This document shows positions 47,256 through 56,754 of a stretch of 56,910 nt of DNA, piece by piece. Source of the stretch: an uncultured Pelagibacteraceae bacterium. Its GTDB lineage: Bacteria > Pseudomonadota > Alphaproteobacteria > Pelagibacterales > Pelagibacteraceae. Where the stretch lies: contig CACECY010000002.1 in assembly GCA_902558205.1 (NCBI GenBank), forward strand, positions 1-56,910. Reading direction: 5' to 3'. Both the position numbers and the translations under genes were made by a program. Numbering within the stretch: position 1 is the stretch's first letter; every line of letters begins with the position of its first letter. The notes beneath the pieces are model-generated. The model was given only the letters and a program-made list of their open reading frames with translations, searched no databases and was not told where the DNA came from.

Positions 47256-47938
47256 AAATTAACACTGCTTTAATATTATGTGCAGGTTTTGGAAAAAGAT
47301 TAAATCCTATTACTTTAAAAACTCCAAAACCTTTACTTAAAGTTAAAAATTTAACTTTACTGGAACATTGTATAAATCTACTAAAACTTATTGGTATAAA
47401 AAAAATTTTAATTAATTCCTTTTACTTAAAAGAGCAAATTAATGAATTTTTTAAAAATCATCAATTCGAGATGGACATTAAAATTATTGAAGATGGAAGT
47501 AATATTTTAGATACTGGAGGAGGAATTCTTAATTTAGTCCAAAAAAGTGATGAAACAGATTTTTTAGTATTTAATCCAGATACTATTTGGAACAAAAATT
47601 ATCTATTAGAAATCAATAATATGATTGACTTTCATTTTGATAAAAAATTTAAAAATACGCTATTACTGGTAAATAAAAGTTTAAGTTTTGATAAAAATCA
47701 GAAAGGTGATTTTGATTTAAATAATAATTTAATTAGACAAAATCAAAAAAATTATATTTATACAGGGTGTCAAATTTTAAATAGATCAATTTTTAAAGAT
47801 AAAAAAATAAATAATTTTTCAATATCTAAGATTTGGTCAGATCTAATAGAGAAAGATTGTTTAGGAGGCTATGAAAGTAAACTTAAATTTTACCACGCAA
47901 CTAATTTAGAAATATTCAATAAATTAAAAGATCTTTAG
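47252..47938 (+). CDS. murU: nucleotidyltransferase, MurU-like
   Basis: ALILCAGFGKRLNPITLKTPKPLLKVKNLTLLEHCINLL; FLVFNPDTIW; 4 nt overlap with the AmgK-like gene. Confidence 0.82.
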   Translation: MKINTALILCAGFGKRLNPITLKTPKPLLKVKNLTLLEHCINLLKLIGIKKILINSFYLKEQINEFFKNHQFEMDIKIIEDGSNILDTGGGILNLVQKSDETDFLVFNPDTIWNKNYLLEINNMIDFHFDKKFKNTLLLVNKSLSFDKNQKGDFDLNNNLIRQNQKNYIYTGCQILNRSIFKDKKINNFSISKIWSDLIEKDCLGGYESKLKFYHATNLEIFNKLKDL

Positions 47939-48629
47939 CACGATCTTTGTCTAAATATTCACATTTTTTAATTTTTAAATTTTTATCAATATTTATTAAT
48001 AAAGGATTGCCAGTTGGAATTTCTAATTTAGTAATTTGATTTTCATCAAGTTTAAATAAATATTTACATAATGCTCGTATCGAATTTCCGTGAGCTGATA
48101 TAACAATATTTCCATTATTTATTTTATCTTCAATGTTTGATTTAAAAAACTTTGTAGTCCGCTCATAAGTATCTTTTAACGACTCTGTATCAGGAATATT
48201 CTCCTTAGGAATTTTCTTATATGCATCGATATTTAAAGGATGGAATGGGCTTTTATGGTCTAAAGGTTCTGGTCTTAAATCCCAAGACCTTCTAAATTGA
48301 TGAACTTTTTCTTTTCCAATTTTTTTACCCATTTCAACCTTATTAAGGCCAGTGAGCATTCCATAATGTCTTTCATTTAACTCCCAAGCTCTGATAAAAT
48401 TTTGATTATCATTAAGTGTTGTTTGAATAATTTTAAGAGTATTATTTGCTCTGAGTTGAAAAGATGAAAAGTAGTGATTAATCTTGATATTTAATTCTTT
48501 AATTAATTCAGCTGCTTTTTTTGCCTCATGTTTACCATTTTCAGTAAGATCAACATCTACCCAACCAGTAAATCTTCCTTCGAGATTCCATGTACTTTGT
48601 CCATGTCTAATTAAAATTAAATAACTCAT
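47916..48629 (-). CDS. gpmA: 2,3-bisphosphoglycerate-dependent phosphoglycerate mutase
   Basis: LILIRHGQSTWNLEGRFTGWVDVDLTENGKHEAKKA; ELNERHYGMLTGLNK; SAHGNSIRAL. Confidence 0.94.
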   Translation of the reverse strand: MSYLILIRHGQSTWNLEGRFTGWVDVDLTENGKHEAKKAAELIKELNIKINHYFSSFQLRANNTLKIIQTTLNDNQNFIRAWELNERHYGMLTGLNKVEMGKKIGKEKVHQFRRSWDLRPEPLDHKSPFHPLNIDAYKKIPKENIPDTESLKDTYERTTKFFKSNIEDKINNGNIVISAHGNSIRALCKYLFKLDENQITKLEIPTGNPLLINIDKNLKIKKCEYLDKDRAKDLLIY

Positions 48630-48673
48630 TTTTATTGTATTCAATTTAATATAAAAAAAAGATTATTAGTTAA

Positions 48674-49066
48674 ATGAAAAAAATATCTTTATTAACACTA
48701 ATTATATTTCATATAGCAAATGCAACATTAATAATATTATATGTTTACCCAGGAAGTATTTTAGGCTGGTTGATTCATGGTGATTTTCAAAAACAGCCTC
48801 AAATAACATCAGATTTATCTTTTTTTTCATCAAATCATGTTTACGCATTTTTGACACTATCTATTCTTGGATTGTGTTCACACAACATGAAAAATATTAG
48901 AAATTTATTTGTATATTTATTTTTTATTTCGATATTTTTAGAGCTATGCCATGGTATAATCCCACAAAGAAGTTTTGAATATAAAGATTTATTTGGAAAT
49001 GTGTTTGGTGTTTTAATAGTTTTCTTATCATTTAATTTTCACCAGTTTTTTAAAAAAAAATTATGA
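48674..49066 (+). CDS. small membrane protein, VanZ-like
   Basis: Four hydrophobic segments and VanZ-like ELCHGIIPQRSFEYKDLFGNVFGVLI. Confidence 0.6.
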   Translation: MKKISLLTLIIFHIANATLIILYVYPGSILGWLIHGDFQKQPQITSDLSFFSSNHVYAFLTLSILGLCSHNMKNIRNLFVYLFFISIFLELCHGIIPQRSFEYKDLFGNVFGVLIVFLSFNFHQFFKKKL

Positions 49067-49668
49067 TTAAATTTATTAAAAGTTATTTTTTTAAAATCTC
49101 ATTATTATTTCTAATATTTGGTTGTTCATCCATTCCTCAAAATACTTCAGATGGTTGTAAGATATTTGATGAAAGATATCTTTGGTATAAACATTCAAAA
49201 AAGGTTGAACAAAAATGGGGAACTCCGATTCATATTCAATTAGCAATTATTAAAATGGAGTCAGATTTTGACTGGTTAGCAAAGCCTCCAAGACAAAAAC
49301 TATTTAAAGTTATTCCTTTTAAAAGACCATCAAGTTCTTTTGGATATTCTCAAGCAGTCAAAGGAACTTGGGAACAATATAAAAATGAAACAGGGAATAA
49401 ACTCGCAACTCGAGCAAGATTTAAAGATAGTGTTGATTTTATTGGTTGGTACACCAATAAAACTAAATCTATTTTAAAAATATCACTTAATAATTCTTTT
49501 GATCAATATATTGCTTATCATGAAGGGTGGGGAAACTATAAAAATTATAAAAAAAATAAAAAAGTAATTGGTTTAGCCAAAAAAGTTGAGAGACAATCTG
49601 AATTATATAAAAATCAACTCCTAAAATGTCAAAAGTATCTAAATAAAAACAAATATATTATTTTTTAG
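49063..49668 (+). CDS. putative lipoprotein with lysozyme-like (SLT-type) transglycosylase fold
   Basis: Lipobox-like LIFGCSS; IQLAIIKMESDFDWLAKPP, SSSFGYSQAVKGTWEQYK, FDQYIAYHEGWGNYK. Confidence 0.65.
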   Translation: MIKFIKSYFFKISLLFLIFGCSSIPQNTSDGCKIFDERYLWYKHSKKVEQKWGTPIHIQLAIIKMESDFDWLAKPPRQKLFKVIPFKRPSSSFGYSQAVKGTWEQYKNETGNKLATRARFKDSVDFIGWYTNKTKSILKISLNNSFDQYIAYHEGWGNYKNYKKNKKVIGLAKKVERQSELYKNQLLKCQKYLNKNKYIIF

Positions 49669-52600
49669 TTAGTTGTTTATTGAGCTCAACATCAATTGCG
49701 TCAATTCTCTGGGTGTTTTTTGCTAAAGCTAAATACATTGATGGAGTAACATATAGTGTAAAGAAGGTAGATATTATCATACCACCAAAAATTGTGGCAC
49801 CAACAGCAAGTCTTGAGGCTTCACCTGCACCAGGACCTATGTTTCCAATTACAAGTGGAAACATCGCAATCATGGTACTTAGTGAAGTCATAATTATTGG
49901 CCGAAAACGAACGCTACAAGCTTCTTTGACAGCTGTTTCAATATTTTTACCAGTCGTTCTAATTTGATTAGCAAAGTCTACAATTAAAATACTATTTTTT
50001 GTGGATATACCAATTAGGATAATTAGAGCTATTTGTGAAAAAATATTAATCGAAGTATTTAAAAATAAAATAAAAACTAGCCCACCAAAAATTGCTAATG
50101 GCACTGTTAAAACAATAATAAATGGATGTATAAAAGAGTTAAATGTTGCTGCCATTACCAAATATGCTGTCAAAAGGGCTAGTCCAAAAATTATAAATAA
50201 TTCGTTACTTGTCTCTTTTATTTCCTCAGATTTTCCTTTCCATGCAATTTGGTTTTCAGGGGCAATTTCAGACATAACATTTTCAAAAAATACAATAGCC
50301 TCTGACAAAGTATAACCCTCAGAGATATTTGCCGATATTGTGACTGCTCTTTGTCTATTATATCTGGCAAGTTCTTTAGCAGATCCTTCCTCTTTAAATT
50401 CAACTAAATTAGCAAGAGATATAAGTTTACCTGAAGTTTCAGATCTTACAAAAATTTTTGAAATTCCATCTTTATTTCTTCTGTCTGAAAGATATTGTTG
50501 AACAATTATAGGGTATTCTTTTCCAAGTCGATTAAATGTAGTAATTTTTTTACCTCCATATAATGTTTCAAGAGTTCTTCCTATCGATTGGGTTGAAACT
50601 CCTAAATCTTTAGCTTTATTTTTATTTATAAGTAATTTAACTTCTGGTTTGTTACGATTATAATCTGACTCAATCCTAGATAGATTTCGATTCGATCTTA
50701 ATTTTCTTATTACATTTTTTTGGACTTGCTCTAATTCATCATAAGTTCTTCCATAAATAACCATTTGAACTGGCTTATTATAACTTGAAACTCTAATTGA
50801 TTGTGGGGAAATTGGGAAAGCAACTGCTTGGGGAACAGTAACAATTTTACCTATAGCTTCTCGCATTACTGTTTGAGAGTTTTTGTCTCTATTTTTCCAA
50901 TCATCTAACAATGCTATTATGATAAAACTATTATAAGAATTTGCATTACTACCGAAACCTGGGACACGCATTATAAATCTAGAGTAGGGACTGTCTTTTT
51001 TTTGTAGTAATGGAATTAATCTTTTCTCAACTTCTTGTGCTCTTTCTTGAGTGTATTCAAATGAACTGCCTTCATCTGTAAAACCAATCACCAGATAAGC
51101 ACCTCTATCTTCCATTGGTAATAACTCTTTTTTTGTAAAATTAAATAAAAGTATAGATGCAACAACTATAAAAATTATAAAACACGTAACAATTTTAGTT
51201 TTATTTATAACGATTCCCAAAGTATCTTTGTAGAAATTTGAGAAATTTATAAAAATTTTTTCGAATTTTTCAATAACTGTATTTTTTACTGTTTCTTTTT
51301 TAAGAAATCTACTAGCAAGCATAGGAGATAGAGTTAATGCAACAAATGATGAAACTACTATCGAAAAAGATAAAGCAATCGCCGTTTCTCTAAAAAGAGT
51401 TCCAGAAATTCCTTCTATAAAAATTAAAGGTAAAAACACTGCGATTAAAATTAATGTAGTAGCAATAATTGCAAAAGAAATTTGTTTGGAACCCTTGTAA
51501 GCTGCAAGTAAAGGTGTTTCTCCATTTTCAATTCTTCTATAAATTGAATCTGTCATAATAACCGAGTCATCGGTAATTATTCCAATTGCTAGTATAAAAC
51601 TTAAAAGTACAAATATATTTATAGAAAGTCCAAATATATATAATCCTAAAAAAGAAGCTATTAAACTAACTGGCAGTGCAATCGCAGGAACAATTACTGC
51701 TTTTAAATTTCCGAGGAATAAATAAATTATTAAGACTACAAGTACAAATGCTGTTACTAGTGTCTTGTAAACTTCTTCTATAGCGGCCTCTACATAATTA
51801 GCCCTGTTAAAAGCAACTCTTAAGTCTAATCCTTCCGGTAAGGATTTATTTATTTGAACTATCTTTTTCTTTATATCATCTGAGAGCTCAACTGTTGAGG
51901 CTCCACTTCTTGCATAAATCCCAATCCCAACTGTTTTTAAATTTAATTGATCTTTTGTTTGTGCTTTAAATAGAGTTTTTTCAGACACGGGACCAAACTC
52001 TATGTTAGCAATATCTGAAAGTGTTATGACTTTATTTGTAGATTTCTTGATTGGTAATTGTTTAATTGTATTTATATTACTGTATGATTTATCTAAGTTT
52101 AAAGTTAAATCCACATTGTTTGCTTCGAGTGTACCCGCAGGAAGTCTTATATTTTCATTTCTAAGTGCCTTTTCTACTTCCTGAATGGTTAAATCGTTTG
52201 CTGCTAATTTAATTGGGTCAACCCAAACTCTAATACTTAGTTCTCTAAGTCCCCCTACAAGAATTCGTCCAACATTTTTTATACTTGAAAATTGGTCTAC
52301 TAAAAACCTTTCCGCATAATCTCCTAGCTCTAAATCACTCCATGTTTTGGAGGAAAGTGATAACCACATTGTAGTCGTAAAACCTGCTGCTCTTTTTAAA
52401 ATTTGTGGTGGGTCAGCTTCATCTGGTAAATTATCTACAACTCTTGCAACTCTTTCTCTTATATCATTTGCAGCATTGTCTAAATCAATACTTGTTTCGA
52501 ATTCAATATTAATAGTGCTTCTTCCATTTTCTGATTTAGAGTCGATATTTTTTATTCCCTCAGCCCCCCCAATCACATCTTCCACTACTTGGGTTACTTC

Positions 52601-52786
52601 TTGGTCCACAATTACTGCAGCAGCTGACTTATAATCAACTTGGACTTGGACAACTGGTGGCTGAATACCGTCCGGGAGTTCTCTAACAGGCAATTTCCAA
52701 AAAACAAAAAGACCAAATATAATCAATATCAAAGACATAACCCATGAGACAGCTGGCCGTTTAATACTTAATTCTGTGATGAACAT
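49658..52786 (-). CDS. RND efflux permease (AcrB/HAE-1-like)
   Basis: 1042 aa; SWVMSLILIIFGLFVFWKLPVRELPDGIQPPVVQV; proton-relay Asp pair in AIGIITDDSVIMTDS; TM10 Lys in LIGISTKNSILIVDFA. Confidence 0.93.
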   Translation of the reverse strand: MFITELSIKRPAVSWVMSLILIIFGLFVFWKLPVRELPDGIQPPVVQVQVDYKSAAAVIVDQEVTQVVEDVIGGAEGIKNIDSKSENGRSTINIEFETSIDLDNAANDIRERVARVVDNLPDEADPPQILKRAAGFTTTMWLSLSSKTWSDLELGDYAERFLVDQFSSIKNVGRILVGGLRELSIRVWVDPIKLAANDLTIQEVEKALRNENIRLPAGTLEANNVDLTLNLDKSYSNINTIKQLPIKKSTNKVITLSDIANIEFGPVSEKTLFKAQTKDQLNLKTVGIGIYARSGASTVELSDDIKKKIVQINKSLPEGLDLRVAFNRANYVEAAIEEVYKTLVTAFVLVVLIIYLFLGNLKAVIVPAIALPVSLIASFLGLYIFGLSINIFVLLSFILAIGIITDDSVIMTDSIYRRIENGETPLLAAYKGSKQISFAIIATTLILIAVFLPLIFIEGISGTLFRETAIALSFSIVVSSFVALTLSPMLASRFLKKETVKNTVIEKFEKIFINFSNFYKDTLGIVINKTKIVTCFIIFIVVASILLFNFTKKELLPMEDRGAYLVIGFTDEGSSFEYTQERAQEVEKRLIPLLQKKDSPYSRFIMRVPGFGSNANSYNSFIIIALLDDWKNRDKNSQTVMREAIGKIVTVPQAVAFPISPQSIRVSSYNKPVQMVIYGRTYDELEQVQKNVIRKLRSNRNLSRIESDYNRNKPEVKLLINKNKAKDLGVSTQSIGRTLETLYGGKKITTFNRLGKEYPIIVQQYLSDRRNKDGISKIFVRSETSGKLISLANLVEFKEEGSAKELARYNRQRAVTISANISEGYTLSEAIVFFENVMSEIAPENQIAWKGKSEEIKETSNELFIIFGLALLTAYLVMAATFNSFIHPFIIVLTVPLAIFGGLVFILFLNTSINIFSQIALIILIGISTKNSILIVDFANQIRTTGKNIETAVKEACSVRFRPIIMTSLSTMIAMFPLVIGNIGPGAGEASRLAVGATIFGGMIISTFFTLYVTPSMYLALAKNTQRIDAIDVELNKQLTKK

Positions 52787-53656
52787 TTAATTTTTAATTG
52801 GTTTTATTTTTCCTCTTGGTCTTACTTTTTTCAAACCCTCAGCAACTATTTGATCGCCTTTATTTATTCCAGATAGAATTTCTACTCTACCTTCTCCTCT
52901 TAAACCAATTTCAATTTCAGTTTTATTAGCAATATTCTCATCTGAAACGGTATAAATATATGATTTTTCGCCCTCCATCATAATACTTGTATCTGGCACA
53001 CCTAATGAATCTCTTAAATTAAATTTAACTGTAATTTCCAACAGAGATCCAGACAATAATTCTAAATTTTCATTATTAATCTTAATTCTGGATAATAAAC
53101 TTCTTGTATCTGCATTTATTCTACTTGAAATAAAATCAATTTCACCATTGAATACTTTATCTTGATAACTAGATACCCTTGCTTCAACTGGTAATCCTTT
53201 TTTTATAAACTGAGCAAAACTTTCAGGAACTTTTATATCTGAAAAAATTGTAGAATTATCATCAAGTGTTATTATGAATATATTATCTGATACAAATATA
53301 TCCTCAGTTAAACCCGTATATCCTAAAACTCCATCAAATGGTGCAATTATATTTCCACTTTTAAGGTTTAAAATTAAATCTCCTTTTTTTACTTTATTTT
53401 TAAGATTTAATTCACCTAAAACATCATCTTTTCTAATTTTAAAAGTTTTGCTTTTACTTGAAATTGCTGTTCCAAATGTTTCTAATTTTTCTGAAAATTG
53501 TTCACTAACAACATTAGTAACTATTATTCCTGGAGGGGGCCTTTTACTAAATTTTTTTTTAAAATGATTCCCAATCATTGTTCTTGCGGTGATAACAATT
53601 GCAATCACTAGAAAAAAAATTGTTACAATAGTAATAATTTTTGTAGATCTTTTCAT
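52787..53656 (-). CDS. RND periplasmic adaptor (membrane fusion protein), apparently hairpin-less
   Basis: N-terminal TM anchor; barrel-sandwich halves LGELNLKNKVKKGDLILNLKSG and NIIAPFDGVLGYTGL directly adjacent; 1 nt gap to the RND gene. Confidence 0.88.
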   Translation of the reverse strand: MKRSTKIITIVTIFFLVIAIVITARTMIGNHFKKKFSKRPPPGIIVTNVVSEQFSEKLETFGTAISSKSKTFKIRKDDVLGELNLKNKVKKGDLILNLKSGNIIAPFDGVLGYTGLTEDIFVSDNIFIITLDDNSTIFSDIKVPESFAQFIKKGLPVEARVSSYQDKVFNGEIDFISSRINADTRSLLSRIKINNENLELLSGSLLEITVKFNLRDSLGVPDTSIMMEGEKSYIYTVSDENIANKTEIEIGLRGEGRVEILSGINKGDQIVAEGLKKVRPRGKIKPIKN

Positions 53657-53661
53657 TTTAT

Positions 53662-54474
53662 TTAAATTATTCCGTATTCAGCCCAAGAACCATCATAAAT
53701 ACATGGAAGATATTTATCACTTATCAGAGAATATGCTAGTGCCAATACGCTTGCAGTAACTCCTGAACCACAAGAAAATACTGGATTTTTACTCTGATCA
53801 AATTTAAGTGACTTAAATTTTTTTGATATTTCATCTTTACTAATAAATGTGCTATCTGCATTAATTAATTCTGAGTAGGGTAAACAAAAAGAATTTTTTA
53901 TAGATCCACTTCTCAAACCCTTTCTTGGTTCAGTTACTTTCCCTTCAAATCTCTCTCTGCTTCTTGCATCAATGACAACAAATTCATTTCTATAAATATT
54001 TTCGTTTATCTGTTTTTTATTTTTAACAAGAGCAATATTTTCTGTGCATGAGTATTTAGAAGTTTTTGTAATTACTTTCTCTTTGTTTGTAATTTTATTC
54101 TCTTTTTTCCATTTTTTTAATCCTCCATCAAGCACGTGTACCAAATTTGGATTATGACCAAAGTAGATTAAGTTATACCAGCATCTACAAGAGCTTATAA
54201 CATCAGAGTTGTCATAAATTACGATTTTATCTGAATTACTTATACCCATACTACACATTAATTTTTCCCAAGACTTAATATCAGTTAACATGTGCGGCAA
54301 GTCTGTATCAGTTTTTGAATTTTTATCTAAATCAAAAAAAATTGCATTTGGTATATGTTCTTCATTATATTCTACAAAGCCATTTCTCTTTGTCTGTGGC
54401 ATATGCCAAGAACAATCAATAATTTTCACATTATCAATATTTTTTTCCAACCAATTTGTTTCTACTAATGACAT
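53662..54474 (-). CDS. sseA: 3-mercaptopyruvate/thiosulfate sulfurtransferase
   Basis: Tandem rhodanese; VVIDARSRERFEGKVTEPRKGLRSGSIKNSFCLPY; active loop FSCGSGVTASVLALAY. ATG at 54474 preferred. Confidence 0.9.
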   Translation of the reverse strand: MSLVETNWLEKNIDNVKIIDCSWHMPQTKRNGFVEYNEEHIPNAIFFDLDKNSKTDTDLPHMLTDIKSWEKLMCSMGISNSDKIVIYDNSDVISSCRCWYNLIYFGHNPNLVHVLDGGLKKWKKENKITNKEKVITKTSKYSCTENIALVKNKKQINENIYRNEFVVIDARSRERFEGKVTEPRKGLRSGSIKNSFCLPYSELINADSTFISKDEISKKFKSLKFDQSKNPVFSCGSGVTASVLALAYSLISDKYLPCIYDGSWAEYGII

Positions 54475-54476
54475 CC

Positions 54477-54920
54477 TTATTTTTTTTCTAGATATTTTTG
54501 ATGATATTCTTCTGCTGGGCAATAATTTTTTAATAAAGATATCTTAGTAACAACTTTACCTGATAACTTTTGATTTATATCTTGCAGCACTCTATTGGCT
54601 ATCTTTTTTTGATTATCATTTAGGTAAAATATTTCACTTCTATACTGAGTTCCAAAATCTGGTCCTTGAGAATTAAGAGTGGTAGGATCATGAATTTGAA
54701 AGAAAACTTTTAAAATTTTTTCATATGATATAATTTTTTCATCAAAATCAAGTTTAACAACTTCAGCATGATTTGTTTTTCCACTACAAACTTCTTTATA
54801 AGTTGTTACGGGATTATTTCCACCACAGTATCCAACTTCTGTTTTAATAACACCATTTATTTTACTAAATTTAATTTCTGGTCCCCAAAAACATCCAAGT
54901 GCTAAAACTGCTATTTCCAT
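54477..54920 (-). CDS. msrA: peptide methionine sulfoxide reductase MsrA
   Basis: ALGCFWGPEIKFSKINGVIKTEVGYCGG; HAEVVKLDFD; FFQIHDPTTLNSQGPDFGTQYRSEIFY. Confidence 0.95.
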   Translation of the reverse strand: MEIAVLALGCFWGPEIKFSKINGVIKTEVGYCGGNNPVTTYKEVCSGKTNHAEVVKLDFDEKIISYEKILKVFFQIHDPTTLNSQGPDFGTQYRSEIFYLNDNQKKIANRVLQDINQKLSGKVVTKISLLKNYCPAEEYHQKYLEKK

Positions 54921-54955
54921 TGATTATGATTTAAATTAATTTACAAATTATTCAT

Positions 54956-55840
54956 ATGCTTAGTAAAAATCAATTGGGTTTTTTGTACATGTTTTTGTCA
55001 ATATGTGCTTTTTCTCTAATGGATGTGATAGTCAAATGGTCTGTAGATTATCCTATTGGACAAGTTTTATTTTTTAGAGGATTTTTTGGGATAATTTTTT
55101 ATTTATTTATAATTCCTAGAGACCGTCTTTATGATTTTTATACAACAAAAAGACCTGGTTTGCATTTTCTAAGATGTGCATCTGGATTAATTGCCTTAGT
55201 AGCGATTTTTATTGCTTTAAGAAAATTACCTTTGGCTACAGTTGTAAGTATATCTTTTGCAGCTCCAATATTTACTACAATTTTTTCTATTTTTTTACTT
55301 AGTGAAAAAGTTGGTATTTTTAGATGGTTAGCAGTAATTGTTGGATTTATAGGTATTTTAATAATAACAGAACCAGGAATAAGCCAACTTAACATCTATT
55401 ATATTTTTCCAATAATTTTTTGTTTAGGACTGTCTTATGTTGCAATAACAATTAGGCAACTTTCAACTACTGAGCCAGTCTGGTTAATTTCATTTTATTT
55501 CTCTTTGTCTATAACTTTATTAAGTTTTTTTACAATTCCACAGGGCTGGCTAATGCCAAGCTTTAATCATTTAATTTTATTGTCATTCATTGGTATTTTT
55601 GGGGGCGTTGCAAATTTATGGCTGAGTCAATCTTATAAATACTCAGAAGTTTCCCTTGTTACACCTCTTAAGTATCTTGCTTTGGTTTTTGCAATAATAT
55701 TTGGTTATTTTATTTGGGGAGAAGTTCCTACAATAAAAACTCTTATTGGAGCTTTTCTAGTAATTATTTCAACTTTGATAATTTTTAGAAGAGAAATTTA
55801 TAATAAAAAAATTGTGAGTTCAAAACCAATAAATGACTAG
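54956..55840 (+). CDS. DMT-family transporter (EamA)
   Basis: About 10 hydrophobic helices; two EamA repeats (GFLYMFLSICAFSLMDVIVKW; ISFAAPIFTTIFSIFLLSEKVGIFRWLAVIVGFIGILII). Confidence 0.85.
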   Translation: MLSKNQLGFLYMFLSICAFSLMDVIVKWSVDYPIGQVLFFRGFFGIIFYLFIIPRDRLYDFYTTKRPGLHFLRCASGLIALVAIFIALRKLPLATVVSISFAAPIFTTIFSIFLLSEKVGIFRWLAVIVGFIGILIITEPGISQLNIYYIFPIIFCLGLSYVAITIRQLSTTEPVWLISFYFSLSITLLSFFTIPQGWLMPSFNHLILLSFIGIFGGVANLWLSQSYKYSEVSLVTPLKYLALVFAIIFGYFIWGEVPTIKTLIGAFLVIISTLIIFRREIYNKKIVSSKPIND

Positions 55841-56468
55841 TGTTCCAAAGTATTGGAGTAAAGCGAAAAAATATCTATCTAAAAATGATAAGACAATGTC
55901 TGAATTAATTAAAAATTATCAGAGTCCATCAGAAACAATTTTAACATCTAGAAGAGATATTTTTTTTTCATTATGCAAAAGTATAATTGGACAACAGATT
56001 AGTGTTGCCGCTGCAAACTCTGTTTTTTTAAAGTTTAAAAAAAAATGTAATAATAGAATTAATGCAAAAAATGTATCTAAGTTAAAATTTAAACAATTAA
56101 AAAGTTGTGGCTTAAGTCGTCAAAAAGTTGTTGGTATCAAAAGTCTGGCAAAACAAATATTAAATAAATCTTTTAATCCAAAATTAATTAGCAGAATGAA
56201 TGATGAAGAAGCGATAATTTATCTATCCAACTTAAAACAAATAGGTAGGTGGTCAGCAGAAATGATATTACTTTTTACTTACAATAGACCGAATATTTGG
56301 CCAATTCAAGATATTGGTCTTTTAAGAGCTATTTCAAAAAACTATAATAAAAGATATTTACCACCCTCCAAATTTGTAGATTTACTTAAAAAAAGATTTT
56401 CACCTTATTGTTCTGTCGCAACTTGGTATTTGTGGAGAAGTATAGATCCTGAACCTATTCAGTACTAA
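55833..56468 (+). CDS. DNA-3-methyladenine glycosylase, AlkA-like HhH-GPD
   Basis: FSLCKSIIGQQISVAAANSVFLKF; LKQIGRWSAEMILLFTYNRPNIWPIQDIGLLRAI (HhH plus catalytic Asp). Confidence 0.88.
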   Translation: MTSVPKYWSKAKKYLSKNDKTMSELIKNYQSPSETILTSRRDIFFSLCKSIIGQQISVAAANSVFLKFKKKCNNRINAKNVSKLKFKQLKSCGLSRQKVVGIKSLAKQILNKSFNPKLISRMNDEEAIIYLSNLKQIGRWSAEMILLFTYNRPNIWPIQDIGLLRAISKNYNKRYLPPSKFVDLLKKRFSPYCSVATWYLWRSIDPEPIQY

Positions 56469-56754
56469 ATCCCTCAACAACCTGCATATGTCTAGTAGTA
56501 GTATCTTTAGCTAGCGCCCATCCAGCCTGATATTCTTTTGAATTGTGACACTCTAAAGCCTTTTCATAACTTGGAAATTCCCAAACTACGGTTCTAGTAA
56601 ATTCATCACCATCAAAAGTATTATATTGACCGCCTCTAACAAGCGGTACCCCACCATAACTTCTGATAATTGGAGTAACAGTCTCAGCATACTTTTTTAA
56701 GTTATCTTGATTATTTATTTTTAAGTATAAACTTATCCAATATCCTTTATTCAT
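56455..56754 (-). CDS. DUF1330 family protein
   Basis: KGYWISLYLKINNQDNLKKYAETVTPIIRSYGGVPLVRGGQYNTFDGDEFTRTVVWEFPSYEKALECHNSKEYQ. Confidence 0.85.
   Translation of the reverse strand: MNKGYWISLYLKINNQDNLKKYAETVTPIIRSYGGVPLVRGGQYNTFDGDEFTRTVVWEFPSYEKALECHNSKEYQAGWALAKDTTTRHMQVVEGFSTE

Noticed and set aside
49680-50315. Plus-strand ORFs (95 and 104 aa) inside the RND permease, and similar ones at 52002-52634 and 53274-53567
   Set aside because: All antisense to conserved RND/adaptor coding sequence; best explained as shadow ORFs.
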